Source: an uncultured Oscillospiraceae bacterium
GTDB lineage: Bacteria; Bacillota; Clostridia; Oscillospirales; Oscillospiraceae
Assembly: GCA_910588495.1 (NCBI GenBank)
Contig: CAJUPU010000006.1
Coordinates: forward strand, 34,070 to 98,069
Reading direction: 5' to 3'
DNA: 64,000 nucleotides
Shown here: piece after piece, positions 34,674-43,310 of the stretch
Numbering within the stretch: the stretch's first letter is position 1
How the letters are laid out: the number at the start of each line of letters is the position of its first letter
The notes under the pieces: generated by a model
What the model saw: the letters and a program-made list of their open reading frames with translations, nothing else
The model's database searches: none
What the model was told of the DNA's origin: nothing
Position numbers and translations under genes: made by a program

Positions 34674-35627
34674 TCAGCCCCGGACCCTGGCCCCCCGCTC
34701 GCAGCGGTTGCCCCAGGAGTCGATCAGCTCGTCCCCCCGGTAGACGCAGATGATCTCGCAGTGGTTGGAGCACCCGCCGCAGCCCGCCTCCCGGGTGCGG
34801 AACTCCATGTTCTCGACGGAGAAATCGAACTCCTGCCGCTTGCTGCCCCTCCTGGCCAGGATGGCCGCGCCCAGCGCCCCCATCAGGTGGCCGTTGGGGT
34901 CCACCACCACGGGACAGCCCAGGGTGCGCTCGAAGGCGGCCACCACGCCCTTGTTCTTGCTCACGCCCCCCTGGAACACCACCGGGGAGACGATCTTCTT
35001 GCCCTTGCCCACGTTGTTGAGGTAGTTGGCCGCCACCGCGTTGCACACCCCGGCGATGATGTCCTCCCGGGGGTGGCCCATCTGGATCTTGTGGACCAGG
35101 TCGGACTCGGCGAACACGGTGCACCGGGCGGCGATCTGGGTGGGGTGGGTGGAGCGCAGGGCGTAGTCGCCGATCTCCTCCACCTCGATGCCCAGCCGCT
35201 TGGCCTGGCTGGACAGGAAGGCCCCGGTGCCCGCGGCGCACAGGGTGTTCATGGCGTAGTCCACCGCCACCCCGTTCTCCACCAGGATGATCTTGGAGTC
35301 CTGGCCGCCGATCTCCAGGATGGTGCGCACGTCGGGGTAGAAGGTGGTGGTGCCCACGGCGTGGGCGGTGATCTCGTTCTTCACCATGGTGGCCCCCAAT
35401 ACCACCCCCACCAGCTTCCGGGCGGAGCCGGTGGTGCCGGTGGCCACGATCTTGTACTTCTCCTTGTCGAACTGGCCCTCCAGCAGGCCCACCAGCTCCT
35501 TCACCGCGCCGATGGGGTCCCCCTGAGTCCAGATGTACTGGCTGGCCAGGATGCCGTTCTTCTTGTCGATGATGACGCCCTTGGTGGAGATGGACCCCAC
35601 GTCTACGCCCAGATACGCGTGTTCCAC
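34674..35627 (-). CDS. Acyl-CoA dehydratase activase (BadF/BadG/BcrA/BcrD ATPase family)
   Basis: A 317-residue ASKHA-fold ATPase resembling HgdC, the activator that injects a high-energy electron into 2-hydroxyacyl-CoA dehydratases. Motifs include AYLGVDVGSISTKGVIID, EIGGQDSKII, CAAGTGAFLSSQA and the late GALGAAILA. The [4Fe-4S]-bridging Cys of HgdC-type dimers are plausibly those near CAAGTG and CSNHCEIIC. The GTG start at 35627 lies 1 base after the preceding stop. It is the last of three genes that together resemble the large CoA-substrate-specific activases often encoded as one polypeptide in Clostridia. The true target enzyme is not identified. Confidence 0.88.
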   Translation of the reverse strand: MEHAYLGVDVGSISTKGVIIDKKNGILASQYIWTQGDPIGAVKELVGLLEGQFDKEKYKIVATGTTGSARKLVGVVLGATMVKNEITAHAVGTTTFYPDVRTILEIGGQDSKIILVENGVAVDYAMNTLCAAGTGAFLSSQAKRLGIEVEEIGDYALRSTHPTQIAARCTVFAESDLVHKIQMGHPREDIIAGVCNAVAANYLNNVGKGKKIVSPVVFQGGVSKNKGVVAAFERTLGCPVVVDPNGHLMGALGAAILARRGSKRQEFDFSVENMEFRTREAGCGGCSNHCEIICVYRGDELIDSWGNRCERGARVRG

Positions 35628-35628
35628 G

Positions 35629-36708
35629 TTATAAGACCTTCTTTCTCATGTCGATCATGTCATAGAACGCCTCCAGCCGGGTCATGAGCCCCACGTCGCT
35701 GGTCTGGGCGTCATAGGTGAGGTAGAGCACCGGGATCTTGTAGTCCGCGCCGATGTTCTGCAATACGGGCATCACGTCGATCTCCGGGGTGCAGGCGGCG
35801 GACTTCACATGGATCAGCCCGTCGAAGCCCCGCTCGGCGCACTCCCGGGCATACCAGATGTTGGCGGTGGAGGTGGGGCCCATGTCGTACCGGCACAGGT
35901 CCCGGATCTTCACCCGGAGGTTCTTCTGCCCGCTGCCGTAGCGCAGGAACTGGTTGGTGACGTTCATCCAGCGGTGGACCTCCAAGCGCATGTCCGCCAG
36001 CTTCTTCTCCAGCTCCAGGTTGGAGAAGGCGTCCATGGCGGTGTAGAACTCCCCCACGATCCCCACCCGCAGGGGCTTTTGGGGCTTGTCCAGAGGGATG
36101 GACTGGAGGGCGCGCTTGGCCGCCCGGTAGCCCGACTCCACGTCGGAGCGGCCCTGGGCTGTGTACATGGCGGTGAGGAAGTCCCGGTAGGCCCGCTCAT
36201 ACTGGTCGCCGGTGGCGTCGAAGCCGCAGTTCCTATAGTATTCGCCGGTGATGTCGTCCACATACTCCGCCATCCGCAGCCCCTCCATGAACTGGATCAG
36301 GAACCGGGCGTAGCTGGCCTTGGGGTCGAACCGCCGGATGATGCGCAGGTACTCCTTCTTTTTGGACATGTCGTAGTCGGACAGATTGATGAAGTCGAAC
36401 TGGTAGCCCAGGTCCCGGAGGATCTGCTCCAGCAGCTCCCCGTAGTAGCCCAGGCGGCACAGCCCATGGGTCATCAGCAGGGTGTCCGCCCCCGCCTCCA
36501 GCGCCTCGATCATGCTGCCCAGCATGGTCTTGAACGGGGTGCACACGAAGTCGGGGCTGTACTTGGTGCCCAGCTCCATGGTCCGCTTGGTGAGGGCGGG
36601 GGGCATGACGTACTTGCACCCCAGGGCCTGCTCCACGATGTATTTGAAGGCGCAGTTGTACTCCGCGTACCGGGGGAAGGACACGTTCCTCGTCTTGTTC
36701 TCTCCCAT
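35629..36708 (-). CDS. 2-hydroxyacyl-CoA dehydratase subunit-like protein (HgdB/DUF2229-associated)
   Basis: A 359-residue protein with an N-terminal region FPRYAEYNCAFKYIVEQALGCKYVMPPALTKR and Cys-bearing DFVCTPFKTMLGSMIEALEAGADTLL, LCRLGYYGELLEQIL, and LIHVKSAACTPEIDVMPVLQ. These resemble the Fe-S-binding subunits of 2-hydroxyglutaryl-CoA dehydratases and the activase-associated CoA proteins. The ATG overlaps the stop of the upstream gene (ATGA). Whether it is a catalytic subunit or part of a reactivase complex cannot be settled; genes of this kind in Clostridia often occur as an uncharacterised cluster without a clear substrate. Confidence 0.78.
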   Translation of the reverse strand: MGENKTRNVSFPRYAEYNCAFKYIVEQALGCKYVMPPALTKRTMELGTKYSPDFVCTPFKTMLGSMIEALEAGADTLLMTHGLCRLGYYGELLEQILRDLGYQFDFINLSDYDMSKKKEYLRIIRRFDPKASYARFLIQFMEGLRMAEYVDDITGEYYRNCGFDATGDQYERAYRDFLTAMYTAQGRSDVESGYRAAKRALQSIPLDKPQKPLRVGIVGEFYTAMDAFSNLELEKKLADMRLEVHRWMNVTNQFLRYGSGQKNLRVKIRDLCRYDMGPTSTANIWYARECAERGFDGLIHVKSAACTPEIDVMPVLQNIGADYKIPVLYLTYDAQTSDVGLMTRLEAFYDMIDMRKKVL

Positions 36709-37640
36709 CACAGCACCCCCTTCTGGAAGCGGATGATATCGATGAAGCTCTCCAGCCGGGTCTCCACCCCGGCGGTGCCGCTCTGGCTGTCCAGCACCAG
36801 CTCCAGCATGGGCACGCCCTTCACCCGCCGGACGATCAGCTCGTTGACCATGGCGTCGGGGCCGCAGGGGAAGGCGCTGAGCAGGATGATGCCGTCCACG
36901 TCGTTTTGGTGGATGGCCACGCCGCCCAGGATCTCCCGGCTGATCTCCCACTTGCAGGTGGGGGAGATCTCCCGGCTGTGTTTGAGGGCCGCCTCCCGGT
37001 CCACCATGTCCGCCCGGACGGGGACCACCCCCGCCTTTTTCAGATAGTCGCTCACCATCCGGCCCATGTAGGGATCCTCCGCCACATAGCTGTGGGCGGC
37101 GATAAGCACCTTCATCCCCGTTTTCTTATACTGCTGCTCGTAGCGCTGCACCCGCTCCTTGTGGTGGCTGAGCTCCGCCTTCTTCGCCGCCTTGTACGCC
37201 TTCTTCGCCGCTTTGGCGGAGGCGCCCAGGCTCTTGCCCAGCTCCACCAGGGCGTCCTCCTCCCCGGCCTTCTTCATCTCCTCGTCCACATCATAGGACA
37301 GGAACCGCTGGCGGCTGTCCCGGAACACGTTGGCCGCCAGGTCGGGCAGGGCCTCGAACCGGGTGCACATGGCCCGCTGGCGGCCGAAATTGCTCACCCG
37401 GGGCACCAGGATGTAGTCGCACCGGCCCACCAGCGCCGCCACATGGCCCAGGTAGATCTTCAAGGACAGGCACGCCTCGTCGATGGCCAGAGCCGTCCCC
37501 CGCTCCAGGATCTCCCGGTCGGTGGGGGGGCTGACCACCGTCTCCATCCCCAGCTCCTGGAAAAAAGTCTGCCACAGCACACGGCAGCGGTAGTACAGCA
37601 TGGCCCGGGGCAGGCCGATCTTGATGCTCTCGTTTTCCAT
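36708..37640 (-). CDS. Acyl-CoA dehydratase activase-related protein (DUF2229-like)
   Basis: A 310-residue protein with IGLPRAMLYYRCRVLWQTFFQELGMETVVS at the N-terminus and DEACLSLKIYLGHVAALVGRCDYILVPRV, the hallmark of DUF2229 proteins found with BadFG-type activases. KTGMKVLIAAHSYVAEDPYMG and FPCGPDAMVNELIVRR also fit. A lysine-rich coiled stretch lies at about residues 140-165. The second in-frame ATG (37640) was chosen because GAGG lies 8 bases upstream; ATG 37646 is too close to it. First gene of the three-gene activase operon, which follows the pdu locus but is separated from it by terminators. Confidence 0.8.
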   Translation of the reverse strand: MENESIKIGLPRAMLYYRCRVLWQTFFQELGMETVVSPPTDREILERGTALAIDEACLSLKIYLGHVAALVGRCDYILVPRVSNFGRQRAMCTRFEALPDLAANVFRDSRQRFLSYDVDEEMKKAGEEDALVELGKSLGASAKAAKKAYKAAKKAELSHHKERVQRYEQQYKKTGMKVLIAAHSYVAEDPYMGRMVSDYLKKAGVVPVRADMVDREAALKHSREISPTCKWEISREILGGVAIHQNDVDGIILLSAFPCGPDAMVNELIVRRVKGVPMLELVLDSQSGTAGVETRLESFIDIIRFQKGVL

Positions 37641-37744
37641 ATCCATGTCCTCGCGTCTTTTGTAGATGGTGGGCGGTCGGACGACGGCCACCGTGAAGTT
37701 TTATTTTATACCATTTCTCCCCAGATGGCAAGGCCATTTTCTCC

Positions 37745-37769
37745 AAAAAAAGCCCCCGGCGGCGGGGGC
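37745..37769 (-). terminator. Terminator downstream of structured element 2
   Basis: Minus-strand GCCCCC-GCCGCC-GGGGGC followed by seven T. No protein gene lies between this and the pdu terminator at 37983-38014; only the 37794-37955 element does. Confidence 0.8.
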
Positions 37770-37793
37770 CGGTTGGCCATGTTCCCCGCTTTC

Positions 37794-37955
37794 AGAAGCT
37801 GTACCAATAGCTGAAGTATTCAGATTCGCGAGCTAAGATTGCCGGTGGCAAGGCGAAAGATCGCGGGAATACTTTGTGTATTTCAAGATCTTTCAACGCG
37901 GCCAGCGGCAATTTGGGCCGCAAAGCTGGGTGCTGAGGCTATTGGTACAGCTTCT
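37794..37955. repeat. 162-bp structured palindromic element, copy 2 (candidate ncRNA or miniature repeat)
   Basis: Perfect 18-bp terminal inverted repeats, AGAAGCTGTACCAATAGC and complement. Inner helices are ATTGCCG/CGGCAAT, GAAAGATC (37855-37862) with GATCTTTC (37887-37894), and hairpin GGAATAC/GTATTTC. GGCAAGGC lies at offset 53, exactly as in copy 1. No ORF of note. A U-rich terminator follows on the minus strand. Confidence 0.8.
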
Positions 37956-37982
37956 CAGGTCGGTCGTGTCCATTTCCCGAAA

Positions 37983-38014
37983 AAGCCGCCCGGCGTCTGG
38001 ACGCCGGGCGGCTT
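37983..38014 (-). terminator. Terminator of the pdu operon
   Basis: Perfect 15-bp stem AAGCCGCCCGGCGTC with its complement, 2-base loop, then TTTTT on the minus strand, 4 bases beyond the pduV stop. Confidence 0.9.
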
Positions 38015-38018
38015 GGTG

Positions 38019-38525
38019 TCAAAACTCCCTATTTTTATCGGACAGCACCACACGCCGCTGGTTGGCCTCCTCCTCCGTGTCCCAGGGGAGCACGTCCCCC
38101 GGCTCCTTCAGGTAGCTGAGGATCTGCCAGATCCCCTCCCCGGTGTAGGAGCTGACGTGGAAGATGGGGTCGGCCCCGGCCATCTCCAGCCAGTGGTGGG
38201 CCCGCTGGATGTCGCCGTCCTCCTGGTCGATCTGGGTGACGATGCCGATCACGGGCCGGTTGGCGCAGGCCGCCACGCAGGGCGGGTAGAGGGAATAGGG
38301 CTCGATGGTGCTCAGCAGCAGCCCCACCACGTCCGCCTCATAGGAGTACAGCGCCAGCGCCCGGCCCAGGTTGGCGGTCTGGGCGTACTCCCCCGGCGTG
38401 TCGATGACCACGCTGTGGTGGTTGACATACTGGGTCTTGTGGTAGGCGATGGTGCCCCCCCGCAGAGCCTGGGTGAGGGTGGTCTTGCCGCACTCGCTGC
38501 GCCCCACGAACATGATCTTCTTCAT
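38019..38525 (-). CDS. pduV: Microcompartment-associated small GTPase-like protein (PduV/EutP family)
   Basis: A 168-residue Ras-like P-loop protein. IMFVGRSECGKTTLTQAL is the P-loop, VIDTPGEY the G3 region and GIVTQIDQED the NKxD-like region, where the usual N/TKxD is altered to TQID. PduV and EutP associate with the outside of the compartment shell and are implicated in its movement or in acetate-kinase-like activity; the exact role here is unknown. The start overlaps pduU by 4 bases. It is the last gene of the operon, right before a strong terminator. Confidence 0.9.
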   Translation of the reverse strand: MKKIMFVGRSECGKTTLTQALRGGTIAYHKTQYVNHHSVVIDTPGEYAQTANLGRALALYSYEADVVGLLLSTIEPYSLYPPCVAACANRPVIGIVTQIDQEDGDIQRAHHWLEMAGADPIFHVSSYTGEGIWQILSYLKEPGDVLPWDTEEEANQRRVVLSDKNREF

Positions 38526-38920
38526 GTCTTGGTGATCTCACACACGGTGAAGCCCAGCTTATGCTGCAAAAAGGAGGTGATGCCCTGCATGGCCGACTGC
38601 ACGTTGGAGATGCGCCCGGTGAAGATCAGCGTGCCGCTGAACCGGTCGATGAAGCCCATCTCCACCCGGGAGGTCTTGAGGGCCACGTCCCCGGCGATCA
38701 CCGCCGTCTCCGACGGGCACAGGCAGCAGATGCCGATGGCGGCCTGAGCGTAGTCCACGTTGGGATCCAGCCCCAGCTTCTTGTAGATGATCTCGTCCGG
38801 GCTGGCGATGATGTGGGCCAGGGTCACCTGCTTGCCCGGGACCGTCTCCTGGATGAGGCGGATCTTGCCCTCGGTGGAGGCGCCGAATCTCAGCAGGCTG
38901 TCCAGAGGCTCCTTGTCCAT
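38522..38920 (-). CDS. pduU: Circularly permuted BMC-H shell protein (PduU/EutS family)
   Basis: A 132-residue shell protein. An N-terminal stretch with GKIRLIQETVPGKQVTLAHIIASP matches PduU/EutS proteins, whose BMC fold is circularly permuted and whose N-termini form a beta-barrel plugging the hexamer pore. LDPNVDYAQAAIGICCLCPSETAVIAGD and GTLIFTGRISNVQSAMQGI are the remaining core strands. It contributes hexamers to the shell facets. It overlaps pduV by 4 bases and starts 77 bases after pduT. Confidence 0.9.
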   Translation of the reverse strand: MDKEPLDSLLRFGASTEGKIRLIQETVPGKQVTLAHIIASPDEIIYKKLGLDPNVDYAQAAIGICCLCPSETAVIAGDVALKTSRVEMGFIDRFSGTLIFTGRISNVQSAMQGITSFLQHKLGFTVCEITKT

Positions 38921-38996
38921 GGCCGTCCACGCTCCTTTCCCGTTTTGTTCATGAGACCGGCCCGGACGGCGGAACAGAGCCGCCGTCCGGAACTGG

Positions 38997-39545
38997 TCAG
39001 ATCAGTTTCTCCAGCAGCCCCTTGTGGGGGGAGGGGATCACGCAGGTGCTGGTGATGTCCCCGGTGTCCGCCAGCTGGTTCAGACAGGAATCGATGGCCG
39101 ACTTGACGGCGGACACCTCCCCCGTGAGGATGAGGTAGCCCTTGCCGCCCAGGCCCCTCGCCACCCGGACTTCCATCAGGGTGACGTTGGACGCCTTGGC
39201 CGCGATGTCCGCCGCCCGCACGATGGTGAGGGCGGACATGGTCTCCAGCAGGCCCAGAGAGACGATCTTGCCCGCGTCGGCGGTGCCCACCAGGGCCCCC
39301 GGCACGGACGCGTGCACGTTGTTGATGGTGTGGTGGCAGATCAGGTAGGTCCCCGCCGTCTTGCGCCCGGTCTCCATGGAGCTCTTGACGGCCCCCACCT
39401 GCCCGCTGATGATGATGATATACTTGCCCGGGCAGATGGCGGTGGCCACCAGCAGCTCCACGTTGGCGGCCTTCAGCATCTCATCGGCGGTCTGCACCCC
39501 GGCGGGGATGCTCTTCAGCTCGATCAATCCAATCGACTTTCCCAT
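38997..39545 (-). CDS. pduT: Tandem-BMC trimeric shell protein with Fe-S pore (PduT)
   Basis: A 182-residue protein with two BMC domains: IGLIELKSIPAGVQTADEMLKAAN and LGLLETMSALTIVRAADIAAKASN. It forms pseudohexameric trimers. Cys38 (TAICPGK), by count from the start codon, matches the Cys that binds a [4Fe-4S] cluster at the trimer pore of Salmonella PduT. This is thought to pass electrons to PduS across the shell. It lies 25 bases after pduS, its expected partner. Confidence 0.93.
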   Translation of the reverse strand: MGKSIGLIELKSIPAGVQTADEMLKAANVELLVATAICPGKYIIIISGQVGAVKSSMETGRKTAGTYLICHHTINNVHASVPGALVGTADAGKIVSLGLLETMSALTIVRAADIAAKASNVTLMEVRVARGLGGKGYLILTGEVSAVKSAIDSCLNQLADTGDITSTCVIPSPHKGLLEKLI

Positions 39546-39569
39546 AAGCGTCCTCTTTTCTTCTCAGCG

Positions 39570-40892
39570 TCAAGCCTGGATGGCGATGCTGTCGCCGTCG
39601 ATGGCCGTGATGGTCCCCGCGATGCTGGCGTGGAGGCTGGAGCCCAGCTTCCCCTCGGGTATCTTGGCGATCAGATCGCCCTTTTCCACGCGGCCGCCTA
39701 CGGCCACCACCGGCTCGGAGGGGGCGCCCGCCCCCTGCCGCAGGGGCAGCGTCACCTTGTCATAGGCGGGGACGGCCTCGTCCAGAGGCGCGGCCACGTC
39801 GTAGGCGGACAGGCCCAGCTGATGGATCAGCTTGTGCACCGGGTAGCGCTTCAGGTCCCGGTAGGGGGCGGCCCGGTCGGGCTTGCCGTTCAAGCTGCTG
39901 CGGATGCCCTGGCCCGCCAGGATGTTCTTCATGTTGGCGTTGAGCTTCCAGGGCTGCAGGCCCATGACGCAGGCGTACTCGCACAGGCGGCACCCCACGC
40001 ACAGGTAGGCGTTCATGGGGGTCTGCTCGGGGTCGCACAAAGAGCCGTAGGCCGCCACCCGCATGAGCTTGTGGGGCTCCAGGCGGTGGCCCAGCATGTG
40101 CCGGGGGCACACCTCGGAGCACAGGGAGCACTGCATACAGGCGGTGGCCGCCCGGCGGGTGGAATCGGTGACGGGCCGCTCCAGGCTCACCAGCAGGGGG
40201 TGCCCCGCCGGGACCACGATGAGGCCCTTGGTGGTCTTGGTGACGGCGCTGTCCACGCCCACGATCTTGCCCATCATGGGCCCGCCGTTGATCACCTTGT
40301 AGTCGGCCACGGCGGGGCCCCCGGCCAGAGCCAGGGCCTGGGCCACGGTGATGCCCAGGGGCACCTTGACGGTCTTGGGCGCGCGCACCGCGCCGGTGAG
40401 GGTGACATACTTCTCCACCACCGGCCTGCCCTGGGAGGCGTCCAGCACGTTGAGGGCGGTCTCCACGTTGGTGACCACCACTCCCACGGCCAGGGGGATG
40501 CCTCCCTCGGGGACGATGCGGCCGGTGACCTCGTAGACGATCACCTGCTCGTCCCCGGCGGGGTAGAAGGCCCCCAGCAGGTGGACGCTCAGCTTGGGAT
40601 GGGCGGGCAGGGCCTTTCTCAGCGACTCCGCCGCGGCATGGTAGTGCTCTTTCAGCGCCACCACGCCTTTTTCCGCTCCCACCTGGTCCACGATGAGGTC
40701 CAAAGCGGTGAGCAGCTTTTCCGCCTGGAGGTCCATGAGCTGCTGGTCCACCCGGAGCAGAGGCTCGCACTCCGCCCCGTTGATGATGACCGTGTCCGCC
40801 TTGGCGTTGAGCTTGACGTGGGTGGGGAAGCCGGCGCCGCCGGCCCCCACCACGCCCGCGCTCTGGACCTGGGCGATCAGATTTTCAGACAT
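39570..40892 (-). CDS. pduS: Cobalamin reductase/RnfC-like NADH flavoprotein (PduS)
   Basis: A 440-residue protein resembling RnfC/NuoF. AQVQSAGVVGAGGAGFPTHVKLN at the N-terminus is the FMN/NADH-binding glycine-rich region. Two ferredoxin-like clusters follow: CMQCSLCSEVCP and CVGCRLCEYAC. PduS reduces cob(III)alamin toward the cob(I) form for PduO and docks with PduT. The C-terminal SLBB/lipoyl-like segment fits the family. The ATG at 40892 is preferred to a longer open frame upstream, since the homology begins at MSENLIAQVQSAGVVG. Confidence 0.92.
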   Translation of the reverse strand: MSENLIAQVQSAGVVGAGGAGFPTHVKLNAKADTVIINGAECEPLLRVDQQLMDLQAEKLLTALDLIVDQVGAEKGVVALKEHYHAAAESLRKALPAHPKLSVHLLGAFYPAGDEQVIVYEVTGRIVPEGGIPLAVGVVVTNVETALNVLDASQGRPVVEKYVTLTGAVRAPKTVKVPLGITVAQALALAGGPAVADYKVINGGPMMGKIVGVDSAVTKTTKGLIVVPAGHPLLVSLERPVTDSTRRAATACMQCSLCSEVCPRHMLGHRLEPHKLMRVAAYGSLCDPEQTPMNAYLCVGCRLCEYACVMGLQPWKLNANMKNILAGQGIRSSLNGKPDRAAPYRDLKRYPVHKLIHQLGLSAYDVAAPLDEAVPAYDKVTLPLRQGAGAPSEPVVAVGGRVEKGDLIAKIPEGKLGSSLHASIAGTITAIDGDSIAIQA

Positions 40893-40909
40893 ATGCGCAC
40901 CCCTTCCGG

Positions 40910-42328
40910 TCAACGGACATCCAGGCCCCCGACCAGCACGCATCTGCGCCGCCGGGCGAAGGACTTGGCTGTGGTCAGCCCCTCTCCGGTGGGCCCGGCG
41001 ATGGTGAACGTGGTGCAGCCCTCGCCGCCCACGCCGATCCCGGCGTAGGAGGGGCCGTTCTTCACGAAAATGGTGGTCTGGATCAGCTTGGCCATCTTGG
41101 TCAGCTTATCCACGTTCCGGGAGTGCATCATGGCGGTGTGGCGGTTGCCGTGCTCCACCCGGATGGCCATGTCGATGGCGGCGTCCACGTCGGGCACCCG
41201 CACGATGGGCAGGATGGGCATCATCAGCTCCACCTGCACGAAGGGGTGGTCCTCGGTGGTCTCCATCATGATCACCTTCACCTCGCTGCCCACGCTGATG
41301 CCCACCTTCTCCAGGATGTAGCGGGCGCTCTTGCCCACGAAGTCGGTGACGGGGTGCTTGCCGTCCTCCTTCACCACCAGCTTCACCAGCTTGTCGATCA
41401 CGGCGGGGTCCTTGAGCTCATAGGCGCCGGACTTCTTCATGTTGAACATGAGGTAGTCGGCGATGGAGTCCACCGCGATGACCTCTTTCTCCGCGATGCA
41501 AGGCAGGTTATGGTCGAAGCTGCACCCGTCCACGATGTCCTGGGCGGCCTTTTCGATGTTGGCGGTCTCGTCCACCACCACGGGGGGATTGCCCGCCCCA
41601 GCGCCGATGGCCTTCTTGCCGCTGGACAGCACCGTTTTCACGATGGCGGGGCCGCCGGTGGCCACCAGCATCCGGACCTTGGGGTGGCTCATCATGGCGT
41701 TGGTGTTGTCGATGGAGGGCTCGGACACCGTGACCACCAGGTTGGCGGGGGCGCCCGCCCGGGCCAGGGCCTTGTTGATCAGCTGGATCAGGTGCAGCGA
41801 CACCATCTTGGCCCGGGGATGGGGGCTGAACACCACGGAATTGCCCGCCGCCAGCATCCCGATGGAGTTGCAGATCACGGTCTCGGTGGGGTTGGTGGTG
41901 GGGGTGATGGCCCCAATCACGCCAAAGGGGGAGTACTCCACCAGGGTGAGGCCGTCGTCGCCGCTCATGGCATCGGTGGTCAGGTCCTCGATGCCAGGGG
42001 ATTTGGTGGCGGCCAGCCGGTTCTTCACCAGCTTGTACTCGTAAGCGCCCATGCCGGTCTCCTCCACGGCCAGGCGGGAGATGTAGTCCAGGTTCTCCTC
42101 CTCCAGCACCACGTCCCGTATGGCCTGGACGTACTTGGCCCGGTCGTGCATGGAGCAGTTCAGATATGCCTTCTGCGCGGCGGCGGCGGCCTCCACGGCG
42201 TCGTCCATGCTCTCGAACACGCCCCAGTCGCCGCCCGCGGCGGCGCAGCTGGGCTGGGCGCCGCCCATGTCAACCCGGCTGAGCACCTGCTTGACGATGT
42301 TGGCCACCACTTGTTCATCAAAGCTCAT
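40910..42328 (-). CDS. pduP: CoA-acylating propionaldehyde dehydrogenase (PduP)
   Basis: A 472-residue aldehyde dehydrogenase that converts propionaldehyde, CoA and NAD+ to propionyl-CoA inside the compartment. The N-terminal MSFDEQVVANIVKQVLSRVD is a typical amphipathic encapsulation helix. The ALDH core includes PFGVIGAITPTTNPTETVICNSI, VATGGPAIVKTVLSSGKKAIGAGAGNPPVVVD and the catalytic Cys in NLPCIAEKEV. The ATG overlaps the 3' end of pduO by 11 bases. Its length and order match PduP/EutE-type enzymes. Confidence 0.95.
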   Translation of the reverse strand: MSFDEQVVANIVKQVLSRVDMGGAQPSCAAAGGDWGVFESMDDAVEAAAAAQKAYLNCSMHDRAKYVQAIRDVVLEEENLDYISRLAVEETGMGAYEYKLVKNRLAATKSPGIEDLTTDAMSGDDGLTLVEYSPFGVIGAITPTTNPTETVICNSIGMLAAGNSVVFSPHPRAKMVSLHLIQLINKALARAGAPANLVVTVSEPSIDNTNAMMSHPKVRMLVATGGPAIVKTVLSSGKKAIGAGAGNPPVVVDETANIEKAAQDIVDGCSFDHNLPCIAEKEVIAVDSIADYLMFNMKKSGAYELKDPAVIDKLVKLVVKEDGKHPVTDFVGKSARYILEKVGISVGSEVKVIMMETTEDHPFVQVELMMPILPIVRVPDVDAAIDMAIRVEHGNRHTAMMHSRNVDKLTKMAKLIQTTIFVKNGPSYAGIGVGGEGCTTFTIAGPTGEGLTTAKSFARRRRCVLVGGLDVR

Positions 42329-43310
42329 TCGCGGTCCCTCCTTCAATCTGCATTGCGTAGCGCGCGATCTCCATGTCCTGCTCCACGGTGCCGCCGGACA
42401 CGCCGATCCCCCCCGCCGTTTTGCCGTCCACGATATAGGGGAAGCCGCCGCCGAACAGCACGATCCTGCCCGGGTCGGCGTTCTCGATCCCATACAGCGG
42501 GCCGTCGGGCCGGGAGGCCGCGCCCAGCTCGTGGGTGGGCATCTGGAAGGCGAAGGCGGTGTACGCCTTGCCCGCCGACACCTGGATGCTGCCCACGAAG
42601 GCCCCCTCCATCCGCTGGAGGAACATCAGGTTGCCGCCCGCGTCCACGGCGGAGAACACCACCGGCACGCCCAGCTGCCTGGACTTCTCCTGGGCCCGGG
42701 CCGCCATGCGGTGCAGCACCTCCAGGCTCATGGGGGGGAGGCCCCCGCCGCCGCAGCGCTCCATGGCCTCCTTGACCAGGCCGGTGACCTTCTCCCGCAT
42801 CTGGGTCAGGTCCTCCTGGAGCCGGGCCATGGCGTAGACGGCGTCGGACAGCCGGTTCAGGTAGCGCACCAGCACCTCCCGCACGGGAAGCTCCACCACC
42901 CGCCGCTCCGCCCGGCGCACGATGGTCCGGGCCACGTGGAGGGCCGCCGAGGCGGGGTCCACGCCGGGGATGACGAAGTGGGTCTGCTTGCCGGTGGTCA
43001 GGGTGCAGGTGTCCACCACCCCCTCCAGGAACGCCACGTCCTCCTCTGAGATGTTTCCCTTGAGGGCCGCGGCGGTCTCCGGGGAGTCGCTCGCCAATTC
43101 CGCGCCCACAGAGAACAGCCGCCCTTGGATCTTGCGCACTGTGGTGCGGATGAATTCATTTTCGGTCTGGGCATAGGCCAGGCCCAGCATGGAGTTGGCC
43201 TCGTCGATGGTGCCGTAGCACTCCACCTTGGGGTCGGATTTGCTCACCCGGCCCCCGCCCACCAGGCTGGTCTGGCCCCTGTCGCCGCCCTTGGTGTAGA
43301 GATTCGCCAT
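42318..43310 (-). CDS. pduO: ATP:cob(I)alamin adenosyltransferase with C-terminal PduOC heme-binding-like domain
   Basis: A 330-residue two-domain protein. The N-terminal half has YTKGGDRGQTSLVGGGRVSKSDPKVECYGTIDEANSMLG and LNRLSDAVYAMAR, the adenosyltransferase motifs that make the coenzyme-B12 cofactor of the diol dehydratase. From about residue 185 a DUF336/GlcG-like domain follows (MSLEVLHRMAARAQEKS, VPVVFSAVDAGGNLMFLQRMEGAFVGS), as in full-length Salmonella PduO. The start overlaps the pduN stop codon by a single base, and the end overlaps pduP. It works with PduS in cofactor recycling. Confidence 0.94.
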   Translation of the reverse strand: MANLYTKGGDRGQTSLVGGGRVSKSDPKVECYGTIDEANSMLGLAYAQTENEFIRTTVRKIQGRLFSVGAELASDSPETAAALKGNISEEDVAFLEGVVDTCTLTTGKQTHFVIPGVDPASAALHVARTIVRRAERRVVELPVREVLVRYLNRLSDAVYAMARLQEDLTQMREKVTGLVKEAMERCGGGGLPPMSLEVLHRMAARAQEKSRQLGVPVVFSAVDAGGNLMFLQRMEGAFVGSIQVSAGKAYTAFAFQMPTHELGAASRPDGPLYGIENADPGRIVLFGGGFPYIVDGKTAGGIGVSGGTVEQDMEIARYAMQIEGGTANEL

